From: Lumnitzera littorea
Lineage: Eukaryota > Streptophyta > Magnoliopsida > Myrtales > Combretaceae
Assembly (NCBI GenBank): GCA_024138015.1
Contig: JAMXBB010000002.1
Span: forward strand, 10,492,690-10,556,689
Direction of reading: 5' to 3'
DNA: 64,000 nt
The notes under the pieces were generated by a model that saw nothing but the letters and a program-made list of their open reading frames with translations, had not been told where the DNA came from and made no database searches. Positions 23,267 to 33,982 of the stretch are shown here, piece after piece; the stretch's first letter is position 1, and the number at the start of each line of letters is the position of its first letter. A program made the translations under genes and the position numbers.

Positions 23267-23858
23267 CAAAGACAAAATGTAGAACTAGTACCAAAAGTGA
23301 ATCACGAAAGAAAGGACTCACTAAGCGAGGAGAACTAATTTTTTGCTTCTTCTCCATTAATAATGCCCACTCCCTTAACTCATTTTAAAAAAATAGGATA
23401 TTTATTTAGCGTGATGTGTGGAATATATGACAAAGGTGGAGTGTTGGAATATTTCTATTGATTGGTCATGTCATATAGGCCTAAGTTGGACATCCAGAAG
23501 GAAAATCGGATTCGTGGAACGGTAGAAAGGTTTTTCATTACTTAGCTAGAAAAATACGTGGCCATAAAATTTCATAAAAAAAAAAAGAGTTTTTATGTCA
23601 CATTACCAAGGTTCTTGTTTTTTAAAAATATGCCATCTAGGGGTTGGGTTGCACAAATCCTTAAAGATCATAGGTAACCATCCCATTAGTTGATCTTACT
23701 AATTAGATTAATGATATGAATTGAAGTTAATTAAAGTGTATATTGTGATGATTAAATTTTTAATTAAGTATATAATTAAATAAATTAAAAATTTAAATAT
23801 ATAATTAAAAAAAATAAAATTAAGGTATAAATCATGACGTTATTCCAATAATATTAGG

Positions 23859-26800
23859 CTCAATTAGCTTATAATCTTAATTAAGCGTGACTTAAACTTG
23901 AATTGCCATAGAGATGGCATTTGGAGTCTTAACTCCTTTTACTTATTATACATTTTAAATGTATAAAAAAATAAATAAAACAAAACTATAAATATTAAAT
24001 GGAATAATATAAAAAATTTCCCTTAAACTTTGTATCTTTTTTTTTTTAAATTTTGCAACTAAAATATGAAATTACTAAATTGTATATACAATCCAACTTT
24101 TGGATATCAAATCTAATACCTGAAACTTGAAATTGCTTAATGAAAATTTTACTTTTCCATTGTTTTTAATCATTTTTAGAAGGATATTGATAGAAGCCCA
24201 TTGGTTGAAGAGTGCAGGTTGATGATAAAAATGGAATTGCATTTAATTGAATATTGCATTTAAAAACTTCCAATATTATAGGAAAGAACTCCAACAGTAA
24301 TTTGGAATATCATTCCAGTCACCATTATTAGAATTGCGATTTTACTATTACTTTAAATATATAAAATCATTAAAATTGTAAAAAAATAATAATAATGATA
24401 AGATTATAGAATTATACATCATAATTTATAATTTTATTAAAAATTTGTAACTAAATAATTTCACATTCGTTTTAATTAAGAAAACATAATAAAATCATAA
24501 ACTTCTAAAATCTTATATTTGACTCGTGATTTTAATAACTATATTTCTAATATCTTTAAATCGATATATATATATATATTTATTTATTTATTTATTGCAC
24601 TTTCCTTCCTGCAAATAACTTGGAGCTAAAGGTTGTTTGGCTTGATAAGTAGGAAAGAAAGTGGGGAGCTTATTTTTCCTGGGAAAAGGTTTGAGATATC
24701 CGCTAATGATTCTAACTTGGAAAAAGGGGACAAGGTTGCTTGCTTCTTACTTCTTTTCTAGATACCCTACTTATCTTTTATACTTGGTATTCTCTTATCT
24801 GGTTAAATAATTAAGAGGCTTGCTTGTTACTATTGGTATAAGTTTCTGCCACATCTTCAATCATAAATTGCTCCCTTTTTCTTTTAATTCTCCATGTCTT
24901 TCAGTTTCATCATCGAAATGATTACGTGAGTATGTTATTTTATTTTGAATTCGTATGGTCGTTAAAATATATGAAGTTAAATATAGATAATAAATAATTA
25001 GTTGATAATATAATTGTATTTTATTTATATCATAATCATATTGCACATCATGTTAGTTTTATGTTTTCTCTCGGTAATTATATATCCGATTATATTCGAG
25101 TTCATATTTATGTCATCATGTAACATCAAAGAGTGTCGGCTCTCCTCGAAGTGCACACATCCAAGAAGAGCCAATTTTGCATTTTACTGTGCATGTTTGT
25201 AATTAAGAACTGAAATATACGAATATAGGTCTAGTGAACAGATCATTGGCCTCATCTGATGTAAAAATTTAACAAGAATCTTATTGTTCAAAGGTCTATG
25301 AAACATGTGCTTAAATAATTGCGTATAATTCATGCAAAATACAAAAGTGATCTAGGGAACGTCTTTAATTGGTAGTGAAGGATTCATCCATCGAGAAGAT
25401 AGAGTGGTGTAATGATTTTTATTTGTTTCAAGTATATTTCTTTTATTGATTTATTAATACATGAGATTTAGGCTAATGCACGTAAATCAGTATAATTACA
25501 TGTGAGTCTTTTTTCCTATATATTAAAAAGTTGATGAAGATTGTATCTATTTCACCATATAACTCATTTTACTTACTTTCTTATTCAATGGATGCAACAA
25601 TACAAAAGGCTAATTATAAAAAAAGTTTACATTAATTTTTCACTCCTTTTTTATTTCACATCTACGAATTATTCCTTCTTTTTTTCAGTTACATAACCAT
25701 AACTTTTGTAATTTCGTAATTTCTATTGGGCTATATAATTTTGAATTATTTCCTTTATTTTCCCATTGCATACCTCATTGTTTATATATATATATATATT
25801 TTTCATATTCTCAACCTTGCGATTACTGTTAAAAAGAAAGGAGATTAAAAAAGAAAATATAAGACACGGTAGTGTAATAAAGTTTTAATTTTGATTTGAT
25901 TTAATAAAAGTTTGTAAAATGTAAAGATCTTGTAATTCAAACTAGAATAATATAGGTAGAAGTGACAAAGCCCAAGAAATATACATCTTTAAAACGCCCA
26001 AGTTGTTGGGTTGGGCTCACAAGCACGATGGGCTTTGTCCCGGATCGCCTAAATCACGATGTTTTTAGGATATAACGACTAATACCCAATTCATACAAAA
26101 AATTAAAAAAAAAAAAGGAAAAAAACTTTTACTATTAAAACGGGTGCTTTATGGTATCAAGCTAGGTACATGTGCCATTGTGTGTTTCTATACTGAAAAA
26201 TAATAATGGCTCGGAGAACTCGAATAAAGAAAATTTTTCATATTTTCTATTATACGTTTTTTCATAAAATATATATTTATGGTATCTCAGTAGTTTGTGT
26301 AAGAAATTTGAAACTAGTTTATAAGATTATTTGATAAATATTTGTTAATATAAATTTAAAATCTTTGAATCAAATAGTTAAAAAATTTATTAATATTTGT
26401 TAATTTGATTATTCAAGATTTTTTTACAAATTTCTTTCATAGATCATGCATTTATACGGGAATCATTATTTCTATTTTATGTGAATCCTATAAATTTAAG
26501 GGACAGTCCTACAAGTGGCCAGTCATTCCGCTTTAGAGTATTTCTACTCAACAATATTATAGATCAAAGACCAGGAAAAAGCAGCAATGCTCTTTATCCT
26601 TTTTCCTCTTTTGAAGGCTAAAGTGGGGCTACATATAATAGAATCTGTTTCTACAAAAGTTTTGTTCCCAGAATTTAATTTAATGTTTTCTTTTATAACT
26701 TTCACAACCAGATTTTTCCTTGTGGTGATGCTTGTTACCTTCTGTTAAGATTATGCAATGGAAAAGTGAAGAGAAAGAAATTAAGGGAAACAAAATACGT

Positions 26801-27107
26801 GTTTTTGTTTTTTTATTTTTAACGTTTATTCTTGTATCAATATAAGAATTTAGATCTAAATCTTTGAAATCATTATATGACCTTATTGCCTTGGCAAAAA
26901 TAGTAAAAGAAATTGAAAAATGTAAACAATAGCAAAAAAAAAAAAAAACTTACGTAAAAAACATATAAACAACATTACTATAATTAAATATTAAAAAAAT
27001 TAGAAGTAAAAAAGCAAAAAAAATTATGTTCTCTCTTTATCATGATTTTGAGTATTATTATTACTGTTATTGTTGTATTATTATGGTTATATGGCTATAT
27101 TTAAGTT
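23859..27107. other. A/T-rich intergenic DNA between fold-back element and Tat element
   Basis: No gene was recognised. AT microsatellite tracts lie near 24563-24580 and 25778-25799. There is a more G/C-rich patch at about 25965-26070 whose origin was not recognised. Confidence 0.55.
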
Positions 27108-27112
27108 GAAAG

Positions 27113-27614
27113 TGTCGTCCCAGGGTATTTGTCGGTAGAGATTAGGCTTTATACGTAGTAAGTCTACAAAATAGAACAATGTGAGGGGATATCAAGATGA
27201 TGTTCGACATAACCATTCCGATACTTAAGTTAGTAGTATACTCTATAGAGTAGGGGATGCTTAAGAATAATGAACGAGCTTTAGTGTACAAAGTGTAGAG
27301 AGTTTTATCGTTAGGTGATGACCTAATATTTATAGTGTAGTGGAGTTGGGAGTTAGAGAGCAGTTAGTGGGAGAGATACTCCCCGACAAGTATAGGAAAG
27401 TGGGCTCATGGTATCCAACGTGTCCCACATATACTGGAGGTGGTTGTTGACTTAGTCTCTTTTTCTTATCTGTTGTCTTTTAGTCATTAAAGAGTTTCTT
27501 GGGACCGGTTAAGCTGAGCCTAGGGCTTGAGCCCAAGGCGATGAGCTTTAAGTAGTGAGGCGCATTAGATTTAGATAGGTCTTAGGAGCCTATATCTAAA
27601 GAACATTGTCAACA
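27113..27614 (-). repeat. 3' LTR of the Tat element
   Basis: 502 bp, pairing with 51171-51655. Contains TATAAATA on the minus strand at 27327-27334, matching the TATA position of the other LTR. Confidence 0.9.
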
Positions 27615-27633
27615 CATATGCCCCAAAACCCAC
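27615..27633 (-). other. Polypurine tract region of the Tat element
   Basis: The minus strand reads GTGGGTTTTGGGGCATATG directly before the 3' LTR. It is G-rich, though not a pure purine run. Confidence 0.5.
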
Positions 27634-28319
27634 CCTCAACGTAGTTTAATTGTTAAGGCGAAGGTAAGGAGAAGGGATATATAGGTTGTGTCGATCTAAC
27701 TCAAAGGGGCTTAAGTTGGTGCTACCATGCCGATGTGGCGAGGGTATAGGTCTGGGCAGGTAGAAGGCTGAGGCGGCAATGTCCGAGGTGGTGAATATCT
27801 GGGTTGAATGTGTATGATGTGGCAAATAGTTGAAATGAAGATGCCTACAGTGGGAAAAGTTAAGGCATCTGCTACTATCTTAAAGTGAAGTGTTGACAAC
27901 TCGAGTAGGATGGAGCTTTGGTTGGAGTGTTATAGTAGGATACCATTGCATCCGATTAGGAAGGCAATCTGAGGTGCCGAGCAAGTCTAGTCAAACAACA
28001 CTCATCATGGACTGAGCAAGCATGATTACGCTATACTTTTATCATGTTGACTAAGTGGAAGTTGGAGGGACCTTGGGGAAACTTATTATAGAAGAAACTT
28101 TTTCAAATTCTGACCTTAGCACGCCCAATTTCCATGCATTTAATGTGATGTGATAGGTATCTTGTCATAGTAGACTATTGTGTAACTACATGTGTTTTAC
28201 TTTTCAAAGGTGGTCGTCCAATCAAAACTCACTCTACGTGTCTACCTTGCAGCATTCCAAGGGATTCGTGCTTATACAAATCCTTATAATCGCCTATGTG
28301 GTTTCCTAGACATTTGGCC

Positions 28320-28327
28320 TATAAATA
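28320..28327 (+). promoter_or_regulatory. TATA box for the antisense unit of the Tat element
   Basis: TATAAATA on the plus strand (context CCTATAAATAGC) lies 129 bases before an ATG at 28456. It is opposite in direction to the element's own genes. Confidence 0.55.
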
Positions 28328-28455
28328 GCATAATCACAACAAAAGATCACTTTTCTGCAATCTCTCTATTCCATTGTTGTGAAATTCGCTCTTTTGCATT
28401 GAACTTCTTTCAAGAACTCTTTAAACTGAACTCTTCTTCATCACATTTCTTAACT

Positions 28456-31400
28456 ATGTTGGCTAACATAGGTAAGGTAGGTTTTAACTCGTCATGGCAC
28501 AACATTTCTAACTCCGAATCAATAAGGAGTGATCCTTACCCCCCCCCCAGCAGGAGAGGAAGAAGTCTCGTCACTGGCATAACTTAATGAGCCCATTAGG
28601 ATGGCAACAGAGGTGCTGGATAAGGCCAGGCTTATTAACACCATCTCAAGGGATGTATATGCATACGTCCCCCTATACCCTCCCAAGGATTTGTTTGATG
28701 CACTTGGAATGGGCAAGGGGCCTAGCAACCAGGTGAGTAAGAGTAAACCCTTTATCTCTAGTTAGATCCTAGGTAACTTTGTTGTTGAGGCAATCTTTGG
28801 GTAGCAAATATGGTTACTGAGTAGGGATAAGTGGGTGGCCCTGTTATCAGGGAAGCGCTTTGCGGTGTTTGAGAAGTGTCTAGAGTTTAGGCAATGCTTC
28901 TCAATGGTGGAGGGTATTAAAGGCTTTTTAGGCATTGTGCGAGTACTTGGTGATAAGGGCTACTCCCGAGCTTAACCACTTCTATATGTAGAAGAGCATG
29001 GGGGGATGACCATACCTCTAACCTTATCCTAAAAGGAAACTATTTTGTGGCCTTACAGATTCAGTAAAATGCTGGTAGGATTAGTACATGGTGGTAGAGT
29101 TGCTTGAGGAGGCAAACTTTTGGATACGGTAGACCAAGCTAGTCTAGACTGGGTCTCAAAAGGAACTTGGCCCTAGTGATGCAGAGGTTACGTAGGAGAT
29201 TTAGGCCTTCATGGCCTTCAAGCATGGCCAGGAGATAAATGCCATGGAGATTATGGAAAGATACTTCCGGTATCCGATCTTTGAGCTCTTCCCTTGCATG
29301 AAGAAAGCTGTGGTGAAGAAATGAGTCGAATGTATAGGTTTATTCCTTTTGCGTATGCCTTCATCTATTGTATTAGTATAGGGATGCTTCGTCCGACGTC
29401 TCTATTTGTAAAATGGGGGGATTTTCCTTGTTCATGTCGATCATGGTGAAGTTGGTGAATGGTAGTAGTTGTTTCTTTTGTTTTTGCCTCGTTTTCCTTT
29501 TTCCTTACTACTTTGATCAATTTTTGTAGGCAAAAATTTAGCTGTAAGGGTTCCCTGTCCCTCCATGGTTAAGCTGATAAGGCATCGGCAGGCGAGGACT
29601 AAGGTGGCTGAGCCAAGGGGGAAGGTAGTACGGGTGAAGTCAAGGGTTAGGGAGACCAATAAGGTCCAACTAGTAGCTGCTCCTCAAGGGATTGCCCTCT
29701 GTCTTCAAGATGAGTTACTGGTTGTGGAGCCTTTGGGCATGACTCTTCCTTTTACTGGCTGTAGAGCCTTTGGGCATGACTCTTCCTTCCCCTACCCTTA
29801 TCTTTACTACCGAGCCCATTCTTGTAATGGATGAGCCCATTGGCAATGAGGAGCTAGAGATATAGACGTTTACCTTTCTTTAAGGGAGGGGGGAGGAAAT
29901 GGTCGAGGCTATCGCTTGCCTAAAGTATCAGGGTAGAAGAGAAAGGCTCCCAAGACAGCTAAGGAAGCAATACCCAGCGCTAAGAAGCAGAGGCGTCTAG
30001 CCAGGGCGCCCTTGAGCCATGCGACTTGGACTAAGTGGCTAACGTCTCATCCTTATAAGTGTATAGATGAACTTGGGGATGAGTTTTTTGATGTCCTCAA
30101 TAAGTTTAGATACTTAGGGATTGGGGATTGAGCTAGACCCGTTCAAGGAGGTACTATACGTTTCCCAAAATGAAGAGCTCCCAAGCGAAGCTCTTAAGTT
30201 TGAGATGAAGAGGGTCAGGGGAAAGCTCCTGGGGCCAAAGTGGGAGGTCTAGGCAAATAACCTTATGTTGCGGCATCAAACTCTAAGCTACTAAGCCTCC
30301 TTTGGGTCTTACAACCCTAGCAATTAGGCCATCCTCGAAAAGTTGTCTAAGGTGGGTAGGGGTAACCCTATAGAGATGGCAGGCCATTTGAGCACGTTCA
30401 TACGACAGGTAAGCCTTTATATTTTTACTTTGATGTCCTTTGCCCTTGTCATCTTACTAACCTTAACTTGTGCTTCTTTGCAGTACCACGGCTGGGTGTT
30501 GCTTCAACTAAGCAAGTATGATGCTGCCCGAAAAGAGGTAAAGGGCTTTCGAGAGGCGTTATGCAAGGCTGAGAAGGACCTGCAAGACGCAAAGTCCTCT
30601 ATGAATAAATATTTGAATAAATTCGTCAAAGTTAACTGGCGCCTACGTCATTCTTATGTGCAAGTGATTGGGCTTCAAGGGTGTTGAAGGATGTAGAGCG
30701 GGAAAGAGAAGCTACTGAAAAGATTGCAAAGGGGGTCGACGACCTAAAGGTTAGGCTCGAGGATGAACGGAGGACCAAAGCATATCTCTCTCAAAGATTG
30801 GATGAGGAGAGAGAGGCTACGGCTCAACTTTAGTGGGAGAATGTCAAGTTGAAGGCGTCAATTGCCAGGTTATAGATTGAGCTGGCAATGAAGGCCTTCA
30901 AGTGCTACAATGTTAAAACCACTTCGCTGGAGCTAGCCAGTTTGAAGGTGGTGTCAGAGTGGCAAGTCCAGGAGCTACAAGGGAAAGTTTTAGAGATAGA
31001 AAACATCATCTCCAAAATGGAGAGTAGAGAGGTCCTTAGTGACGTTGCTACAAAGAAGGATGTAGCCGATTATTGGACGACAGATGAGTCTTAGACGAGT
31101 TGGAAGACCTGTCCTTTGATTGTGCCCACTATACAAAGAGATAGGTGTTGTCCCATTATCTGGACCTCAACCTAGGCTTTCTAAGTTTTTTGGATTAACC
31201 CACCTTTAGGGAGAAGAGGGAGACCAAAGTGCGGGAGAAGGAGGCCACTTAAGTGGTTGATGGAGTACAAGGCACCCCTTCTACTTCTAAGGTCGGGCAA
31301 GATGCTTCTACATCCACATCTACTTGAACAATTGGGCAATAGGTCACCCTTGAGGGCACTACACAAGGTGATCAAGGTCGAGGTAATCTTCTTACCAACC

Positions 31401-31531
31401 CCTATCAGCAAACTTCAGTCATTGCTCCAACCCAAAGCTAACCTCCCTAAGGGTCAGCAACAGATCAGTGGTTTGAGCAAATTGAAGCCTTAGAATTTTC
31501 AGAGTTACTAGAGTTAGTTGATCTTAGGCAA
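28456..31531 (+). pseudogene. Antisense open unit (extra ORF) of the Tat element, decayed
   Basis: This runs on the plus strand, opposite to gag-pol, between integrase and the 3' LTR. Extra ORFs in this place and orientation are known in plant Tat elements. From ATG 28456 the frame breaks at a run of nine C near 28540-28550. The shifted frame continues through EEETSSLA and RMATEVLDKARLINTISRDV to a possible splice donor at 28733. A later segment has a probable 75-nt intron at 30409-30483 (CAG|GTAAGC ... TTTGCAG), joining TFIRQ to YHGWVLLQLSKYDAARKEVK. The part from about 30520 to 31080 is heptad-rich and charged (RLEDERRTKAY, LASLKVVSEWQVQELQGKV), a likely coiled coil. The end reads DQWFEQIEALEFSELLELVD before a TAG. 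Several stops show decay. Function is unknown, and no enzyme motif was seen. Confidence 0.6.
30409..30483 (+). other. Probable intron in the antisense unit
   Basis: GTAAGC donor, T-rich body and TTTGCAG acceptor. Removing it joins two open segments in a compatible frame, while the unspliced reading inserts a hydrophobic stretch unlike the flanks. Confidence 0.55.
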
Positions 31532-31689
31532 TAGTTTTGTTTTCCTTTTTGTATTTTAGGTTAGGATGCCGACCTTACTTTTGTAATTTTTTGAGTGATG
31601 AATGAAATTTCAACTTATTCATATCCTTTGTTGTGTACTTTGGCCTTTTTTTTTTTTTTTTAACGTTATGTCTTATTTGAATGTTTATG

Positions 31690-32110
31690 TATGGGAGTTT
31701 CTCTGTACAAGAGGTGTTTGACATTACCAAAGTTACCTAAAGGGGTCAGGTTGGTGGCGTTTCGACCCACCCGGTAAGTGGGAGGTCCTCTATTTAAGGG
31801 GTATTTTCCCTTACCAAGGTTGCTTAAGAAAGTCAAGTCGATGGCGTTTTGACTTCTTTGTCTAAGGAGTGTTTCCCTTTGTTGAGGTTACCTAAGAGGG
31901 TTAAGTCGGTAGCACTCTGACCTGCCTGGTAAGTAGGAGTTCCTTTGTTTAAGGGTGTTTCTCCTTACTAAGGTTACTTGAAGGGGTAAGGTCTGTGGCG
32001 TTCTAACCTGCCCGATAAGTAGGAGTTTCTTTGTGCAAGGGGTGTTTCCCCTTATTGAGGTTACTCAAGGGGGTTAAGTTGGTGGCGTTTCGACTTACTT
32101 AATAAGTTGA
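31690..32110. repeat. 87-bp tandem array in the Tat 3' region
   Basis: Five imperfect units are marked by GTTACCTAA-like words at 31732, 31819, 31887, 31973 and 32060. Spacing is 87, 68, 86 and 87; the short one lost about 19 bases. Each is followed by (A/G)AGTCGGTGGCGTTTCGAC-like text. It lies just after integrase in the element's sense. Confidence 0.85.
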
Positions 32111-32209
32111 TTTGCTCACCATTTGGGGGTTGGGGTAATGATAAGGAGAGAGTAGTAAACAACAATTATAAAATGTAATTTTTATTCATTATTTAGAAAG
32201 AATTTATAC

Positions 32210-33430
32210 AGTAATATTCTAATCAAAATAAAGCCGAAGATTATTGGCGTTCCATGTGTGCAAGATGAGCTTGTCGTCCAATCTTTTTAGTCCGTATGCT
32301 TTATTGCCTAAGTTTTCCCTGACTTTGATTGAGTCTTCCCAATTAGAGGCTAGCTTGCCCTGTCCTTCTTGCAAGCCAATAGCTTTTAACTTCCGGCAAA
32401 CCAGGTTATCAACCTTAAATTCCTTGTGTTTGACCTTTTGATCATATTATCAGGTGGCTCGATGCTGGTATGCCATTACCTAAGCCACGGCGAGGTCTCG
32501 AATCTCTTTAATAATATCGATGCTGGCTTGCAATAGGGACTCATTAAAGGTAACATTAAAGCTTTGGGTTCGAAGGTTAGAGAGTTCAAGTTTAATAGGG
32601 AGGACTGCCTCAGATCCAAACGCCAAGCGAAAGGGCGTTTTGCTAGTAGAAGTTCAGTAGGCTATCCAATATCCCCCATGGAATTTTGGGCAGCTCATCT
32701 GCTTAAGCACCATAGGCTCTATCTACTCGTTTTTTCAAGTTGTTCAAAATGATCTAATTAGTTATCTTAACCTGTTCGTTCAACTGGAGGTGGGCAATCA
32801 ACATGAATTGCGGTGTAATATGGTGTTTGGCACAAAATTCCTTGAATTTGGGGTTATCAAACTATCGTCCGTTGTCTATGATAGGAGCGTAAAGAACCCC
32901 AAACTGAGAGAGTATGTTGATTCTAATGAAAGACCCAACACTTCTCTTTGTGATTTTTGCCACCACTTTGACTTTAACCCACTTGATGAAGTAGTTGACG
33001 GCAACTATTATGAATTGTCGTCCTCTTAAAGCCTTCAAGAAAGCCCCAAGGATGTCGATACCCCATTATGCAAATGGCTATGGGCTGGTAAGAGGCTAGA
33101 GATTGGTGTTAGGTGCATGATTGATTAGGGCGTGCTTCTGGCACTATAGGTACTTTTGGGCTATTGCTTTGGTGTATTACATCATGGTAGGCCAATAATA
33201 CCTGAGTTGTAGTGCTCGGAGATAAAGGGCATGGGACTGGATGTGGTTGTTGCACAATCTGGCGTGCAATTTTTCCATGATGTGCAATCCTTTGCCTTCT
33301 TGCAAGCATTTAAGCAAGGGGAGGCTGATTCTCTTGATGTATAGGACACCATCAACCAACGTGTAGTTGGTGACGTGATATTTAAGCTTCTTCGCCTCCC
33401 TCTTATCTTTTGGGAGTATGCCTTGCTCTA
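32210..33430 (-). pseudogene. Integrase remnant of the Tat element
   Basis: The minus strand shows the zinc-binding region near 33120-33330 (LHIMEKLHARLCNNH; CQKHALINH). The catalytic core follows (WGIDILGAFLKALRGRQFII, VNYFIKWVKV, then FGVLYAPIIDNGR), and the end is near KLILHTWNANN. The core keeps D in WGIDILG and in IIDNG; these fit the D,D of the DDE triad. Stops and a frameshift around 32640-32800 obscure the glutamate region. This enzyme inserts the cDNA into the host genome. Confidence 0.8.
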
Positions 33431-33479
33431 AATAACTCTAGATGAATCCATCTAACTAGGCTCTAATATTGCAGTTGTT

Positions 33480-33977
33480 AGTTCTAAGAATTTTGTCGAG
33501 ATCAGAGTTATGCTTTTCTCTAGCAGGTACTCTATGAAGATCTTCTTGTCCCTCACCTCTAGTTTCTGTATCTTAGTAGAGGTAAGTTTGGATAACCAAT
33601 TTGCTATCTAATTCTCGAGTCAGGGGATCTTTGTGATGCTACACGAAGGGAATTCAGCTAAAAGTCTCTTCACCTTCTCTAAGTACCTTACCATTGTGTC
33701 ATCCTTGGCCTCATAGTCGCCTTGGACTTACTAGACGACTAGCATAGAGTTCGAGAAGACTTGTAAGTATTCAACGTTGATTTCTTTGGCCAACTTGAGA
33801 TTGGCAATGAGGGCCTTATACTCATATTCATTATTACTAACATTGAACCCGAAATTAAGGGCATAGCAAACTATGACCTTGTGCGGGCCTATCAAAACGA
33901 GACCTGCACCTCTACCCCCTAAGGTAGATGATCTATCGAAGTAGAGAGTCTATACTAGTTTGTCGTCGCCCAAGGGT
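33480..33977 (-). pseudogene. Second (archaeal-type) RNase H-like remnant of the Tat element
   Basis: The minus strand reads YFDRSSTLGGRGAGLVLIGP, then ALNFGFNVSNNEYEYKALIA and LKLAKEINVEYLQVFSNSML. This is the RNase H fold pattern (D near start, E in NNExEY, D/N in the third strand). It is separated from the RT-linked RNase H by the solo LTR at 33983-36888. Two RNase H domains are a mark of Tat elements. Confidence 0.75.
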
Positions 33978-33982
33978 GCTTT

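Larger units (their letters stand above)
21853..23846. mobile_element. Fold-back/MULE-like element enclosing plastid-derived DNA
   Basis: The left arm (about 21853-22000) and right arm (about 23700-23846) are inverted copies of each other. They are roughly 75% alike by eye over some 110 bp, sharing words such as CTTAATTTTA and TTATTTAATTATATA. The perfect 12-bp direct repeat AATAATATTAGG flanks the pair at 21841-21852 and 23847-23858. This resembles a Mutator-type TSD plus TIR, although 12 bp is slightly longer than usual and could include chance matches. The interior holds plastid sequence and no transposase. The arms are A/T-rich, so the pairing needs computational support. Confidence 0.55.
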
